Shown one piece after another: positions 1 through 5,769 of a stretch of 7,577 nt of DNA (position 1 is the stretch's first letter; every line of letters starts with the position of its first letter). This DNA is from Candidatus Eiseniibacteriota bacterium. GTDB taxonomy: Bacteria > Joyebacterota > Joyebacteria > Joyebacterales > Joyebacteraceae. Location of the stretch: NCBI GenBank assembly GCA_030630395.1, contig DAOVNE010000052.1, forward strand, positions 1-7,577, given 5' to 3'. The notes beneath the pieces were generated by a model, which was not told the origin of the DNA, searched no databases, and saw nothing but the letters and a program-made list of their open reading frames with translations. The translations under genes and the position numbers were made by a program.

Positions 1-711
1 CTTGATGACTTCCTCGTCGTCCTCGTGATACCGTGCGGCGAGATCCGGTGAGACTTCAAAGGCGGTCTTTCCAACCCACTGTTCCTGCGGGATACCGGTC
101 GCCTGTGTGAGCGCGCGGTTGACGCGAACGTAGTGCCCGTCGAGATCCTTGTAGGAGATGAGTGCGGGCATGGAATCGAGGATCGTCTGCATCTCCTCTC
201 GCTGCTTATGCACCTCCTCCATCGCGCGCTTCCGCTCGATGGCCAGACCGATCTGATCCGATGCGAATGTCAGAAGCTCGAGGTCGCTCTCACCGAACTC
301 CTCGCTGTCGGTGTAGCTCTGCACAACCAGGGCTCCGGTAACCTCTTCGTTGACCCTCAGAGGCACTCCGAGCCAGACCTGGGATGGCGTGCCGATCATC
401 TCGACCTTGCCGTTCTCGATCATCACATCCGCCTCTTCCCTGGTAGCGAGAAGGGGCTCGTTGCGCTTGATGACATAGGCGGTCATGGTCTTGCCGGCGG
501 GGAACACTTGGAACTCGTTCTGGTCGACGGAGTCCACGAAGTAAGGCAGGGAGATGGTGTCATTCACCCTGTCGTACAGCGCTATGAAGAAGTTCTCTGT
601 AGCCAGGAATTCGCTCAGCTCATCCTTGATGGTACGGTAGAGCTGACCGATATCCTCGGTGTCATGCACCGCATTGGTTATGCGATATGCAAGATGCTGA
701 ACATCCCTCAT
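1..711 (-). CDS. GAF-PAS sensory protein, N-terminal part (runs off window)
   Basis: I translated the minus strand from ATG at 711. It stays open for 237 codons to the window edge, so the C-terminal output domain is not visible. Residues about 8-160 form a GAF domain: an opening helix (LAYRITNAVHDTEDIGQLYR), then ENFFIALYD (39-47), VWLGVPLRV (112-120) and a closing FASDQIGLAIERKRA helix (149-163). A linker coiled helix (163-177) leads into a PAS domain starting QTILDSMPALISYKDLDGHY (about 175-194) and continuing to the edge. Such GAF-PAS proteins usually end in a histidine kinase, GGDEF or further PAS modules and act as cytoplasmic signal sensors; which one applies here cannot be seen. No membrane segment is present. 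An in-frame ATG at 732 would add seven residues, but its AGGTG lies too close; GGCGGGGG precedes the 711 start. The gene has its own leader, since a terminator separates it from the upstream gene. Confidence 0.88.
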   Translation of the reverse strand, partial: MRDVQHLAYRITNAVHDTEDIGQLYRTIKDELSEFLATENFFIALYDRVNDTISLPYFVDSVDQNEFQVFPAGKTMTAYVIKRNEPLLATREEADVMIENGKVEMIGTPSQVWLGVPLRVNEEVTGALVVQSYTDSEEFGESDLELLTFASDQIGLAIERKRAMEEVHKQREEMQTILDSMPALISYKDLDGHYVRVNRALTQATGIPQEQWVGKTAFEVSPDLAARYHEDDEEVIK

Positions 712-732
712 CAATCGTGACCCCCGCCACAT

Positions 733-754
733 GCACCTGTGCGATGACAGGTGC
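733..754. repeat. Perfect inverted repeat ahead of the sensor gene
   Basis: GCACCTGT (733-740) and ACAGGTGC (747-754) are exact complements around a 6-base loop. The dyad lies 21 bases upstream of the sensor ATG at 711, so it would fall in the 5' leader or promoter of that gene. The next base pair outward (732/755) does not match. It could be an operator half-site pair or an mRNA hairpin. No T tract follows on either strand, so it is not a good terminator. Confidence 0.55.
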
Positions 755-768
755 CGGCCCGTCGTCTC

Positions 769-782
769 ATCATGATCATGAT
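769..782. promoter_or_regulatory. 14-bp perfect palindrome, candidate operator
   Basis: ATCATGATCATGAT reads identically on both strands and sits 58 bases upstream of the sensor start at 711, in otherwise noncoding sequence. It is also a tandem of ATCATG-type units, so part of the symmetry comes from a simple short repeat. Its position between the upstream terminator and the sensor gene is where a regulator-binding site would be expected. No matching second copy was noticed elsewhere in the window, and no regulator is encoded nearby. Confidence 0.35.
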
Positions 783-813
783 TAGCAAGAGGCGTGCCCT
801 ATGGTGGACGGAA

Positions 814-843
814 GGAACCCGCCGTGAGATCCCGGCGGGTTCC
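814..843 (-). terminator. Intrinsic terminator of the DUF4097-like gene
   Basis: GGAACCCGCCG (814-824) and CGGCGGGTTCC (833-843) form a perfect 11-bp GC-rich stem with an 8-base loop. It lies 22 bases past the TAG stop (866-868) of the leftward repeat-protein gene. In the minus-strand direction the stem is followed by TTCCGTCC, a weak U-rich tail. It would end transcription before the sensor gene, making the two leftward genes separate units. The imperfect tail is the only reservation. Confidence 0.75.
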
Positions 844-865
844 AGATGCGTACGGGGAATAAGAG

Positions 866-1867
866 CTACTTCGTAGCCTCCCTGATTCGTACAGTGCCAT
901 CATCCGTTTGGATCCTGATCGAGCCCTCGCCGTCTCCGAGCCGGCCCGTCACTCGGCCCTCCCCCGCCACAAGATCGGTGATCTGGGGAAGATCGACCTT
1001 AGCACTTCCATCGTCCATGGTGATCTCGAGCATGGCGGAGACATCGGCTCGTAATCTCAACGAGACGTCTCCATCATCCACCAGTACATCGACATCGACA
1101 GCACCTCCGCCGACGAGTTCGATCACGAGATTGCCGTCATCACCCCTCATCCTAAGATGCTCGGCGTCAACCGTCCGCAGGGTGGCATCCCCGTCATCCA
1201 GTTGGATCTCAAAGCTCCCTGTGGACTCCGAGACATCGATATCCCCATCGTCCGTCGCCATCATCACGTCTTTCATCTGTCCATCGAAGACCGTGATATC
1301 GCCGTCGTCGGTTCGTGCCTTGAGACTTCCCTGAAAACGCACTATCTCAACATCACCATCGTCGAGCTCCAGCTGGACTCTGTCGCAGGACACATCCGTA
1401 AGTGAGATGTCGCCATCATCCAGACGACAGTCAATGTCGGCATTCCAATCCGTGATCACAATGTCCCCATCGTCTCCGTTCAGGTGGAGAATCGCGTAGG
1501 ACGGTGCTGAGATCGTGTACGAATACTCGTGTCTCTGGACGCGCCGGTATCCGACGATTGGGAAATCCCTCTCCTTGCCTGCGACATAGATCGCATCGTC
1601 CGTGCTTCTGAACTCAACATCGAAATCGGGCTCTTTCCCCCAGCCTATCATCTCGACGTCCACGCGATATCTCACCTTGACGTTGATGATGTCCTGTGTC
1701 CAGGGAGTGATCGTGACATCTCCGTCACCGTGTGTGAGGTAGAGGCGCACTCCTTCGCTGACGTCGAAGCTCTCATCGAAGTCCTTCTGTATCAACCTGG
1801 CATCCGCCGGGCCTGCAATAACCAGCAGCATGACTCCTACGAGCGCGAGCGCGGCAACAGCCTTCAT
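866..1867 (-). CDS. Exported DUF4097-family beta-repeat protein with DDGD ladder
   Basis: This 333-residue protein has a clear Sec signal peptide: MK start, hydrophobic 3-20 and an ADA cleavage motif at 21-23. The start is fixed by GAGGAGGTG six bases or so upstream of ATG 1867. Residues 24-125 form a less regular beta-rich lead-in with GDGD at 47-50. From 132 onward it is a run of short beta repeats, each opened by DDGD or a close variant: 132, 150, 169, 187, 206, 224, 243 (DDGN), 264, 285 (DDGS), then GDGE at 311 and DDGT at 322. This matches the DUF4097 (putative adhesin, beta-solenoid) pattern of xGDI turns followed by alternating hydrophobic strands, but with the usual Asn/Ser before Gly replaced by a pair of Asp. 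It is predicted to be periplasmic or secreted. No lipobox, anchor or catalytic motif is seen. DUF4097 proteins have no settled biochemical role, and surface adhesion or Ca2+ binding is only inference. Confidence 0.85.
   Translation of the reverse strand: MKAVAALALVGVMLLVIAGPADARLIQKDFDESFDVSEGVRLYLTHGDGDVTITPWTQDIINVKVRYRVDVEMIGWGKEPDFDVEFRSTDDAIYVAGKERDFPIVGYRRVQRHEYSYTISAPSYAILHLNGDDGDIVITDWNADIDCRLDDGDISLTDVSCDRVQLELDDGDVEIVRFQGSLKARTDDGDITVFDGQMKDVMMATDDGDIDVSESTGSFEIQLDDGDATLRTVDAEHLRMRGDDGNLVIELVGGGAVDVDVLVDDGDVSLRLRADVSAMLEITMDDGSAKVDLPQITDLVAGEGRVTGRLGDGEGSIRIQTDDGTVRIREATK
893..1474 (-). repeat. DDGD-encoding repeat tract within the DUF4097-like gene
   Basis: Nine regular repeats plus two C-terminal variants, at protein residues 132-325. 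Start-to-start spacings are 18, 19, 18, 19, 18, 19, 21, 21 and 26 residues, then 11. The codons for the conserved motif differ between units (GAC GAT, GAT GAT, GAC GAC and GAT GAC for Asp-Asp; GGG, GGC, GGT and GGA for Gly). The repeats are therefore conserved in protein but diverged in DNA, which argues against a recent tandem expansion. Confidence 0.8.
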
Positions 1868-1993
1868 GGAACACCTCCTCTGAAAGGGTCTTCATCGTGC
1901 ACCGGCATCTGTGCCTATTGGACACCGCCGGCGCCTGGGTGTTTCACTTGATGCTCCTGCGCCGTGTCCGGCACATCTCGCAGAGTGGCTCTT

Positions 1994-2020
1994 TTGCACA
2001 CCCCCCGAGGATGGTAGTAT
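1994..2020 (+). promoter_or_regulatory. Candidate sigma-70-type promoter for the oligoendopeptidase
   Basis: TTGCAC (1994-1999) resembles a -35 box. TGG followed by TAGTAT (2012-2020) resembles an extended -10 element. The spacer is 15 bases, shorter than the usual 17, which the extended -10 could offset. Initiation near 2027 would leave a leader of about 30 bases before ATG 2059. The surrounding 1868-2058 is the divergent gap between the repeat-protein gene and the peptidase gene. I found no convincing promoter for the leftward gene in it. Confidence 0.45.
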
Positions 2021-2058
2021 CTATGGAGCCATAACATCAAGAGCCTGGGAGGGTCAGA

Positions 2059-3873
2059 ATGCAGAATGTGAGCGAGAAGCTTCCCCGCTGGGATATGTCC
2101 AACATCTACACAGGCCTTGAGGCAGACGACCTCGCGGCCGGAAAGAAGGAATACGAGGGGCTTCTTGGGAAGCTCGAGTCGTTCATTGAGGATAAGGGCA
2201 TCAAACGGCTCGAGGCCGCACCGAAGGATCTTGACGGAGCGGCCGCAGCACTCGAGGCCCTGATCAACCTCCTGAACGAGACCATGGTCCTTGGAAGAAG
2301 ACTCGGGGCGTTCATCAGTGGCTTCACCACGACGAACACCTACGACAAGATCGCCGCGAAGAAGGAGAGTGAACTCCGACTGCTCGGCGTGAGACTCTCG
2401 AACTCATTCGTCCTCTTTGAGGCGTGGATCGGCTCGATCGCCCCGGCTCTCGATGCTCTCTGTGACCGATCACCCGTCGTCAAGGAGCACCGGCAGGCGC
2501 TCGTGGATATCGCGGAACAGAGCAAGTACAGGATGACGCCCGAGATGGAGAACCTCGCATCCGAGCTCCTGGTCTTCTCCGGCGGGGAAAGCCTCAGCAT
2601 GCTTCAGGGCACGGTCACGAGCCAGCTCAAGATGCCGTTCGAGCAGGACGGGAAGACGGAGATGTTGCCGATGACGGCTATTCGCAACCTCTCAAACAAC
2701 CCGGATGAGGACGTTCGTCGGCGCGCCTACGAAACGGAGCTAGAGGGCTGGGCGACCATACGAGAGCCGGTCGCCTTCGCCCTGAACGGCGTCAAGGGCA
2801 CCGCCTTGACGCTCGCGAAGCGCCGCGGACGCGAGAGCGTCCTCGAGAAATCCCTCGATGACAATATGATCGACAAGGAGACGCTCGATGCGCTCCTGAC
2901 ATCGATGAAGGCCTCCCTCCCCATCTTCAGGAAGTACTTCAAGTGCAAGGCGAAGAAGCTTGGTAAGGAAAGTCTGCCCTGGTGGGATCTCTTCGCTCCT
3001 GTCGGCTCGGTTGAGCTCTCATACACGTGGCCGGAGGTGAAGAACTACATTGTTAAGCAGTTCGGGACATTCTCGAGCGAGCTTGCCGACTACGCAATGA
3101 ACGCCTTCGAGAAGAACTGGATCGACGCTGAGCCGCGCGACGGCAAAGTTGGCGGCGCCTTTTGTATGCGAGTTCCGGGGGTCGATGAATCACGTATCCT
3201 CGCCAACTTCGACGGCAGCTTCGATCAGATGAGCACACTGGCACACGAGCTGGGACACGGGTTCCACAACCACTGCCAGATCGGCCTCCCGATGATGCGC
3301 CAGGGCTCACCGATGACTCTGGCTGAGACGGCATCCATCTTCTGTCAGACGATAGTCATCAATGCCGCGCTGGACTCATCCCCACCAGAGGCGCAGCTGG
3401 GCATCCTTGAGAATCAGATCATGGACGCCGCCCAGGTCATCGTGGACATCTACTCGCGCTACATCTTCGAGACCGAGGTGGTCTCGCGGAGAGCCGAGTC
3501 CACTGTCTCCGCGGACGACTTCTGCGAGATCATGCTCGATGCGCAGCGCCAGGCCTACGGCGATGGGCTTGATACGAACCACCTGCACGAGTACATGTGG
3601 CTGCTTAAACCCCACTACTACAGTCACCACTACAATTACTACAACTTCCCCTACGCGTTCGGCCTCCTGTTCGGGCTTGGCGTGTATGCGATCTACCTGA
3701 AGGAGGGCACCTCGTTCATCCCGCGCTACAAGGAACTCCTCAGGAGCACGGGCGAGGGGAAGGCGGCTGATCTGGCGGCGCGCTACGGGATCGACATCCG
3801 CTCGCGCGATTTCTGGGACGCCAGCATTGATGTCATGGCGAAGCAGATCGAGAGGTACTGCGAGCTTGACTAG
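2059..3873 (+). CDS. pepF: M3-family oligoendopeptidase (PepF-like)
   Basis: A 604-residue zinc metallopeptidase of the M3B oligoendopeptidase F group, full length for the pepF/M3 family. The N-terminal region opens with PRWDMSNIY, typical of the family, followed by a helical PepF N-terminal domain. The catalytic domain carries HELGH at 396-400 (His396 and His400 as zinc ligands, Glu397 as general base). The third ligand, Glu423, lies in LAETASIF. The C-terminal KPHYYSHHYNYYNFPYAFG segment holds the conserved His/Tyr residues that shape the substrate pocket in this family. No signal peptide is present, so it is cytoplasmic and probably trims short peptides for amino acid recycling. GGGAGGG at 2047-2053, five bases from ATG 2059, supports the start. 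It probably shares a transcript with the lipoprotein gene 24 bases downstream, although their functions are not obviously related. Confidence 0.95.
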   Translation: MQNVSEKLPRWDMSNIYTGLEADDLAAGKKEYEGLLGKLESFIEDKGIKRLEAAPKDLDGAAAALEALINLLNETMVLGRRLGAFISGFTTTNTYDKIAAKKESELRLLGVRLSNSFVLFEAWIGSIAPALDALCDRSPVVKEHRQALVDIAEQSKYRMTPEMENLASELLVFSGGESLSMLQGTVTSQLKMPFEQDGKTEMLPMTAIRNLSNNPDEDVRRRAYETELEGWATIREPVAFALNGVKGTALTLAKRRGRESVLEKSLDDNMIDKETLDALLTSMKASLPIFRKYFKCKAKKLGKESLPWWDLFAPVGSVELSYTWPEVKNYIVKQFGTFSSELADYAMNAFEKNWIDAEPRDGKVGGAFCMRVPGVDESRILANFDGSFDQMSTLAHELGHGFHNHCQIGLPMMRQGSPMTLAETASIFCQTIVINAALDSSPPEAQLGILENQIMDAAQVIVDIYSRYIFETEVVSRRAESTVSADDFCEIMLDAQRQAYGDGLDTNHLHEYMWLLKPHYYSHHYNYYNFPYAFGLLFGLGVYAIYLKEGTSFIPRYKELLRSTGEGKAADLAARYGIDIRSRDFWDASIDVMAKQIERYCELD

Positions 3874-3897
3874 CTTGCAGTCGGCAAGTGACTCATC

Positions 3898-4359
3898 ATG
3901 AATCGACACGGTTTGCCGGGAGACGGATCGCCGCGTCGGTGGTGGCGTGATATCGCGGCATCCACGGCGCTGCTTCTTGTGGTTGGCATCTTCATGGGGT
4001 GCAGCCCCGGTGTGTGTCACATGTACCTGGGTCAGGAGCGCCCCGACTCCGAGACTGCAACGGTTGTGGCGGGTGTGTCGGATCTCGGGATCCTCGCGGT
4101 GGACGAGGAGAGAACGCGGTCGCGTGGCGGCAATCCGGTGCTGGAGGTGAAGGTGCTTCCAGGTAGACACTCAATCCTTGTCCGACGCGTTGTTCCTGCG
4201 ACCGTTGTCTACTCAGGCTATCGCGCAGATGCCGAATTGCTGCTGGATGCCGTGGCAGGACATCGCTACTCGATCCACTGCGAGAGAGGTCTTGCGGGAG
4301 CGGGCTTCTGGATAAGGGACGAGACGACCGGACGAATAGTGACCAGCGCGCCTCCTTGA
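3898..4359 (+). CDS. Probable small lipoprotein, family not recognised
   Basis: A 153-residue protein with a positively charged N-terminal stretch (PRRWWRD, 12-18), a hydrophobic segment (19-33) and a candidate lipobox IFMGC ending at Cys35. Phe at -3 instead of Leu makes this lipobox imperfect. The mature part begins with MYLGQERPDSETATV and continues with VLPGRHSILVRR, LLLDAVAGHRYSIHC and a final WIRDETTGRIV. This order (pGxH turn, AGxxY strand, C-terminal D-tTG-v) resembles small bacterial lipoproteins of about 120-150 residues with no assigned function. Role unknown; it would sit on the inner or outer membrane facing the periplasm. No good Shine-Dalgarno precedes ATG 3898, so expression may depend on coupling with the peptidase gene 24 bases upstream. 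The start could be wrong, since the 18-residue n-region is long, but no better in-frame start with a ribosome site was seen. Confidence 0.62.
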   Translation: MNRHGLPGDGSPRRWWRDIAASTALLLVVGIFMGCSPGVCHMYLGQERPDSETATVVAGVSDLGILAVDEERTRSRGGNPVLEVKVLPGRHSILVRRVVPATVVYSGYRADAELLLDAVAGHRYSIHCERGLAGAGFWIRDETTGRIVTSAPP

Positions 4360-4399
4360 TGACGAGGGGGTTTCAGATGGCCCGGGCGGATCGGGAGGG

Positions 4400-4417
4400 A
4401 CCAGCGTAGGTGCTGGT
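4400..4417 (-). terminator. Weak hairpin between convergent genes
   Basis: ACCAGC (4400-4405) pairs with GCTGGT (4412-4417) over a 6-base loop, directly after the methyltransferase stop codon (4418-4420, minus strand). It is the only dyad noticed in the 58-base gap between the convergent lipoprotein and methyltransferase genes. The stem is short and there is no T tract on either strand, so terminator function is only possible. Confidence 0.3.
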
Positions 4418-5167
4418 TCAGGTGTGATCCTTCTCTGCCACCACTACAATCCACATGCTCTCGTCGTCGTAGGGAGCGCGCGCGAAATCACCGTAGATCG
4501 CCTTCCGGGAGAGCCCGGCGTAGTCAAGCGCATCATCTATGACGTCAGGTGTGATGATGGCAACCTCGACCTCATCCCTGTACGTGTCGCACCGGGTCCT
4601 GCCTGGGATGTGTTCCTTGTAGAGGACATTGAAAGACGTTGTCTCGTCGCCATCGAAGTAGGTCTGGGCAACAAAGCGTATGACGATCCGCCCGCCTGGA
4701 AGTTCGCGTTCCTCCGGAGGGACGTTGACTGTACGGCGGAGACTGCGCGGCGACATGATGTCGAAGGCGAATGTCCCACCCTCCACCATCTGATCGGACG
4801 CCGTGCGGAATATGCCTCTCAGGTCGTCGGCGCTGTCTCCCTGAATGCTCGATGAGGCCCCATACACGAAACCGAACCTGCGACCGAGATCGAACGACAG
4901 CATGTCCGCCACGACCAGCCTGCTCCTCCCTGATATCTCAGGGTAGTAGTTTCGCCGCTTCTTCTTCGCCTCCTTGATCGCCTCAGGCGAGCGGTCGATT
5001 CCCCAGACGTCGCGGCCTTGCTTCGCTATCTCGAAGAGCAGCTCCGCCGTGCCGACGCCAAGCTCAAGCACGTCACCAGCCGTCTCCCGTGCAAGATCGA
5101 GGTAGAACTGGAGACTCGCCCTCGTGTCAAAGCAGTCGCCATACTGGGGGTTTGTGCCGTAGCTCAT
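4418..5167 (-). CDS. Class I SAM-dependent methyltransferase
   Basis: A 249-residue protein with the Rossmann-type methyltransferase order. Motif I is VLELGVGTAELL (33-44). The acidic residue after strand 2 that binds the SAM ribose is Asp59 in VWGIDRSPEAI. VVADML (85-90) is the next strand, followed by VYGASSSIQG (101-110), and GGTFAFDIMSP (130-140) is the motif after the fourth strand. The C-terminal half (IVIRFVAQTYFDGDETTSF, ending with FARAPYDDESMWIVVVAEK) matches the antiparallel sheet seen in generic methyltransferase family 11/25 proteins. The substrate cannot be told. I chose ATG 5167 because GGAGG (5177-5181) lies nine bases upstream. The longer frame from GTG 5248 lacks a ribosome site and its extra 27 residues look nothing like the family. 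The gene is divergent from the YjbQ gene and convergent with the lipoprotein gene. Confidence 0.9.
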   Translation of the reverse strand: MSYGTNPQYGDCFDTRASLQFYLDLARETAGDVLELGVGTAELLFEIAKQGRDVWGIDRSPEAIKEAKKKRRNYYPEISGRSRLVVADMLSFDLGRRFGFVYGASSSIQGDSADDLRGIFRTASDQMVEGGTFAFDIMSPRSLRRTVNVPPEERELPGGRIVIRFVAQTYFDGDETTSFNVLYKEHIPGRTRCDTYRDEVEVAIITPDVIDDALDYAGLSRKAIYGDFARAPYDDESMWIVVVAEKDHT

Positions 5168-5176
5168 TTCCTTCAT

Positions 5177-5181
5177 CCTCC
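5177..5181 (-). promoter_or_regulatory. Ribosome binding site that decides the methyltransferase start
   Basis: GGAGG on the minus strand, nine bases before ATG 5167. The same GGAGG abuts the alternative ATG at 5176, which is too close to serve it. This favours the 249-residue product over the 252- or 276-residue versions. Confidence 0.65.
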
Positions 5182-5213
5182 GCGATGAACGATCTTCTCC
5201 AAACGCCAGGTTC

Positions 5214-5238
5214 AGGATAACATGACCTGCGTAGCAGG
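5214..5238. promoter_or_regulatory. Divergent control region: extended -10 (minus) and dyad
   Basis: On the minus strand TGT followed by TATCCT (5222-5214) resembles an extended -10 for the methyltransferase gene, about 47 bases ahead of its start; no good -35 was found. Next to it CCTGC-GTA-GCAGG (5226-5238) is a short perfect dyad. It lies between the methyltransferase start (5167) and the YjbQ start (5270), so it could serve both genes. GATAGT (5239-5244) might be a -10 for the rightward genes but has no good -35. All assignments are weak. Confidence 0.3.
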
Positions 5239-5269
5239 GATAGTTCACTGAGCGAAATGGGGGGAGCAG

Positions 5270-5689
5270 ATGACTGTCGCCACCGACACCATAAGATGCC
5301 AGACAGAAGGAGACGGAGACACCATCGATCTCACGGGCGGTCTCGCACAGGCCATCGCGGCTTCCGGGCTCAGGAGCGGCGTTGCGACGCTCTTTATCGG
5401 GGGGTCAACGGCGGGGATAACCACAATCGAGTTTGAGTCCGGGGTCATAGAGGATCTCAAACAGGTCCTTGAGACGCTGGCCCCAAGGGACAGGGACTGG
5501 CGCCATCACAGGAGATGGGGAGATCACAACGGTCACAGTCACATCCGCTCCGCCCTGGTGGGACCTAGCCTCTCGGTACCGTTTGTGAATGGCGAATCGG
5601 TTTTGGGAACGTGGCAACAGGTTGTTCTTCTCGACTTCGACGAACGCCCACGGGCGCGCGAGGTGATCGTTCAGCTCATCGGCGAGTAG
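5270..5689 (+). CDS. yjbQ: YjbQ/UPF0047 family protein (secondary thiamine-phosphate synthase)
   Basis: A 139-residue protein, the normal size for the YjbQ/UPF0047 (TIGR00149) family. The diagnostic block is DHNGHSHIRSALVGPSL (85-101) followed by GTWQQVVLLDFD (113-124), and it ends in the typical QLIGE. The conserved His, Asp and Trp-Gln residues of the active-site cluster are present (His86, His89, His91, Trp115, Gln116). The N-terminal motif is GGSTAGITTIEFE (44-56), where the Escherichia coli form has QHTSASLTINE; this GSTA version marks a separate known branch of the family. E. coli YjbQ has weak thiamine phosphate synthase activity, but the true role is unsettled. GGGGAG lies three bases before ATG 5270, close but usable. 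It is the first gene of a probable operon, followed 80 bases later by the SDR gene. Confidence 0.92.
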   Translation: MTVATDTIRCQTEGDGDTIDLTGGLAQAIAASGLRSGVATLFIGGSTAGITTIEFESGVIEDLKQVLETLAPRDRDWRHHRRWGDHNGHSHIRSALVGPSLSVPFVNGESVLGTWQQVVLLDFDERPRAREVIVQLIGE

Positions 5690-5769
5690 CACGAGTGGGC
5701 TATTGCATCCTTGGGGGTGCCGGCGGTAGGATGGATTTTGAGTGGACGGCGCCTAAGGGGGCTCTCACA

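Noticed and set aside
133..720. Rightward open frame of 195 codons over the left end
   Set aside because: It lies opposite the GAF-PAS frame, which gives clear domain motifs; the rightward translation resembles no family.
893..1474. Recent tandem DNA repeat or CRISPR-like array in the DDGD tract
   Set aside because: Units differ at synonymous positions and sit inside one continuous coding frame with a signal peptide and ribosome site.
1986..1999. TGGCTCTTTTGCA as a sigma-54 promoter
   Set aside because: The GG and GC doublets are 7 bases apart instead of the required 10, so the geometry is wrong.
1911..2120. Small rightward frame of 69 codons in the divergent gap
   Set aside because: It overlaps the peptidase start in another frame, has no ribosome site I could recognise and crosses the likely promoter.
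3873..3889. CTTGC/GCAAG hairpin after the peptidase stop as a terminator
   Set aside because: Only five base pairs, no T tract, and the next gene starts nine bases later on the same strand, so read-through is expected.
3376..4170. Leftward open frame of 264 codons across the peptidase end and lipoprotein gene
   Set aside because: It overlaps the conserved C terminus of the peptidase and half of the lipoprotein, has no domain signature and no ribosome site I could find.
5168..5248. Longer methyltransferase starting at GTG 5248
   Set aside because: No Shine-Dalgarno upstream, the extra residues are not family-like, and the stretch is better explained as leader and promoter.
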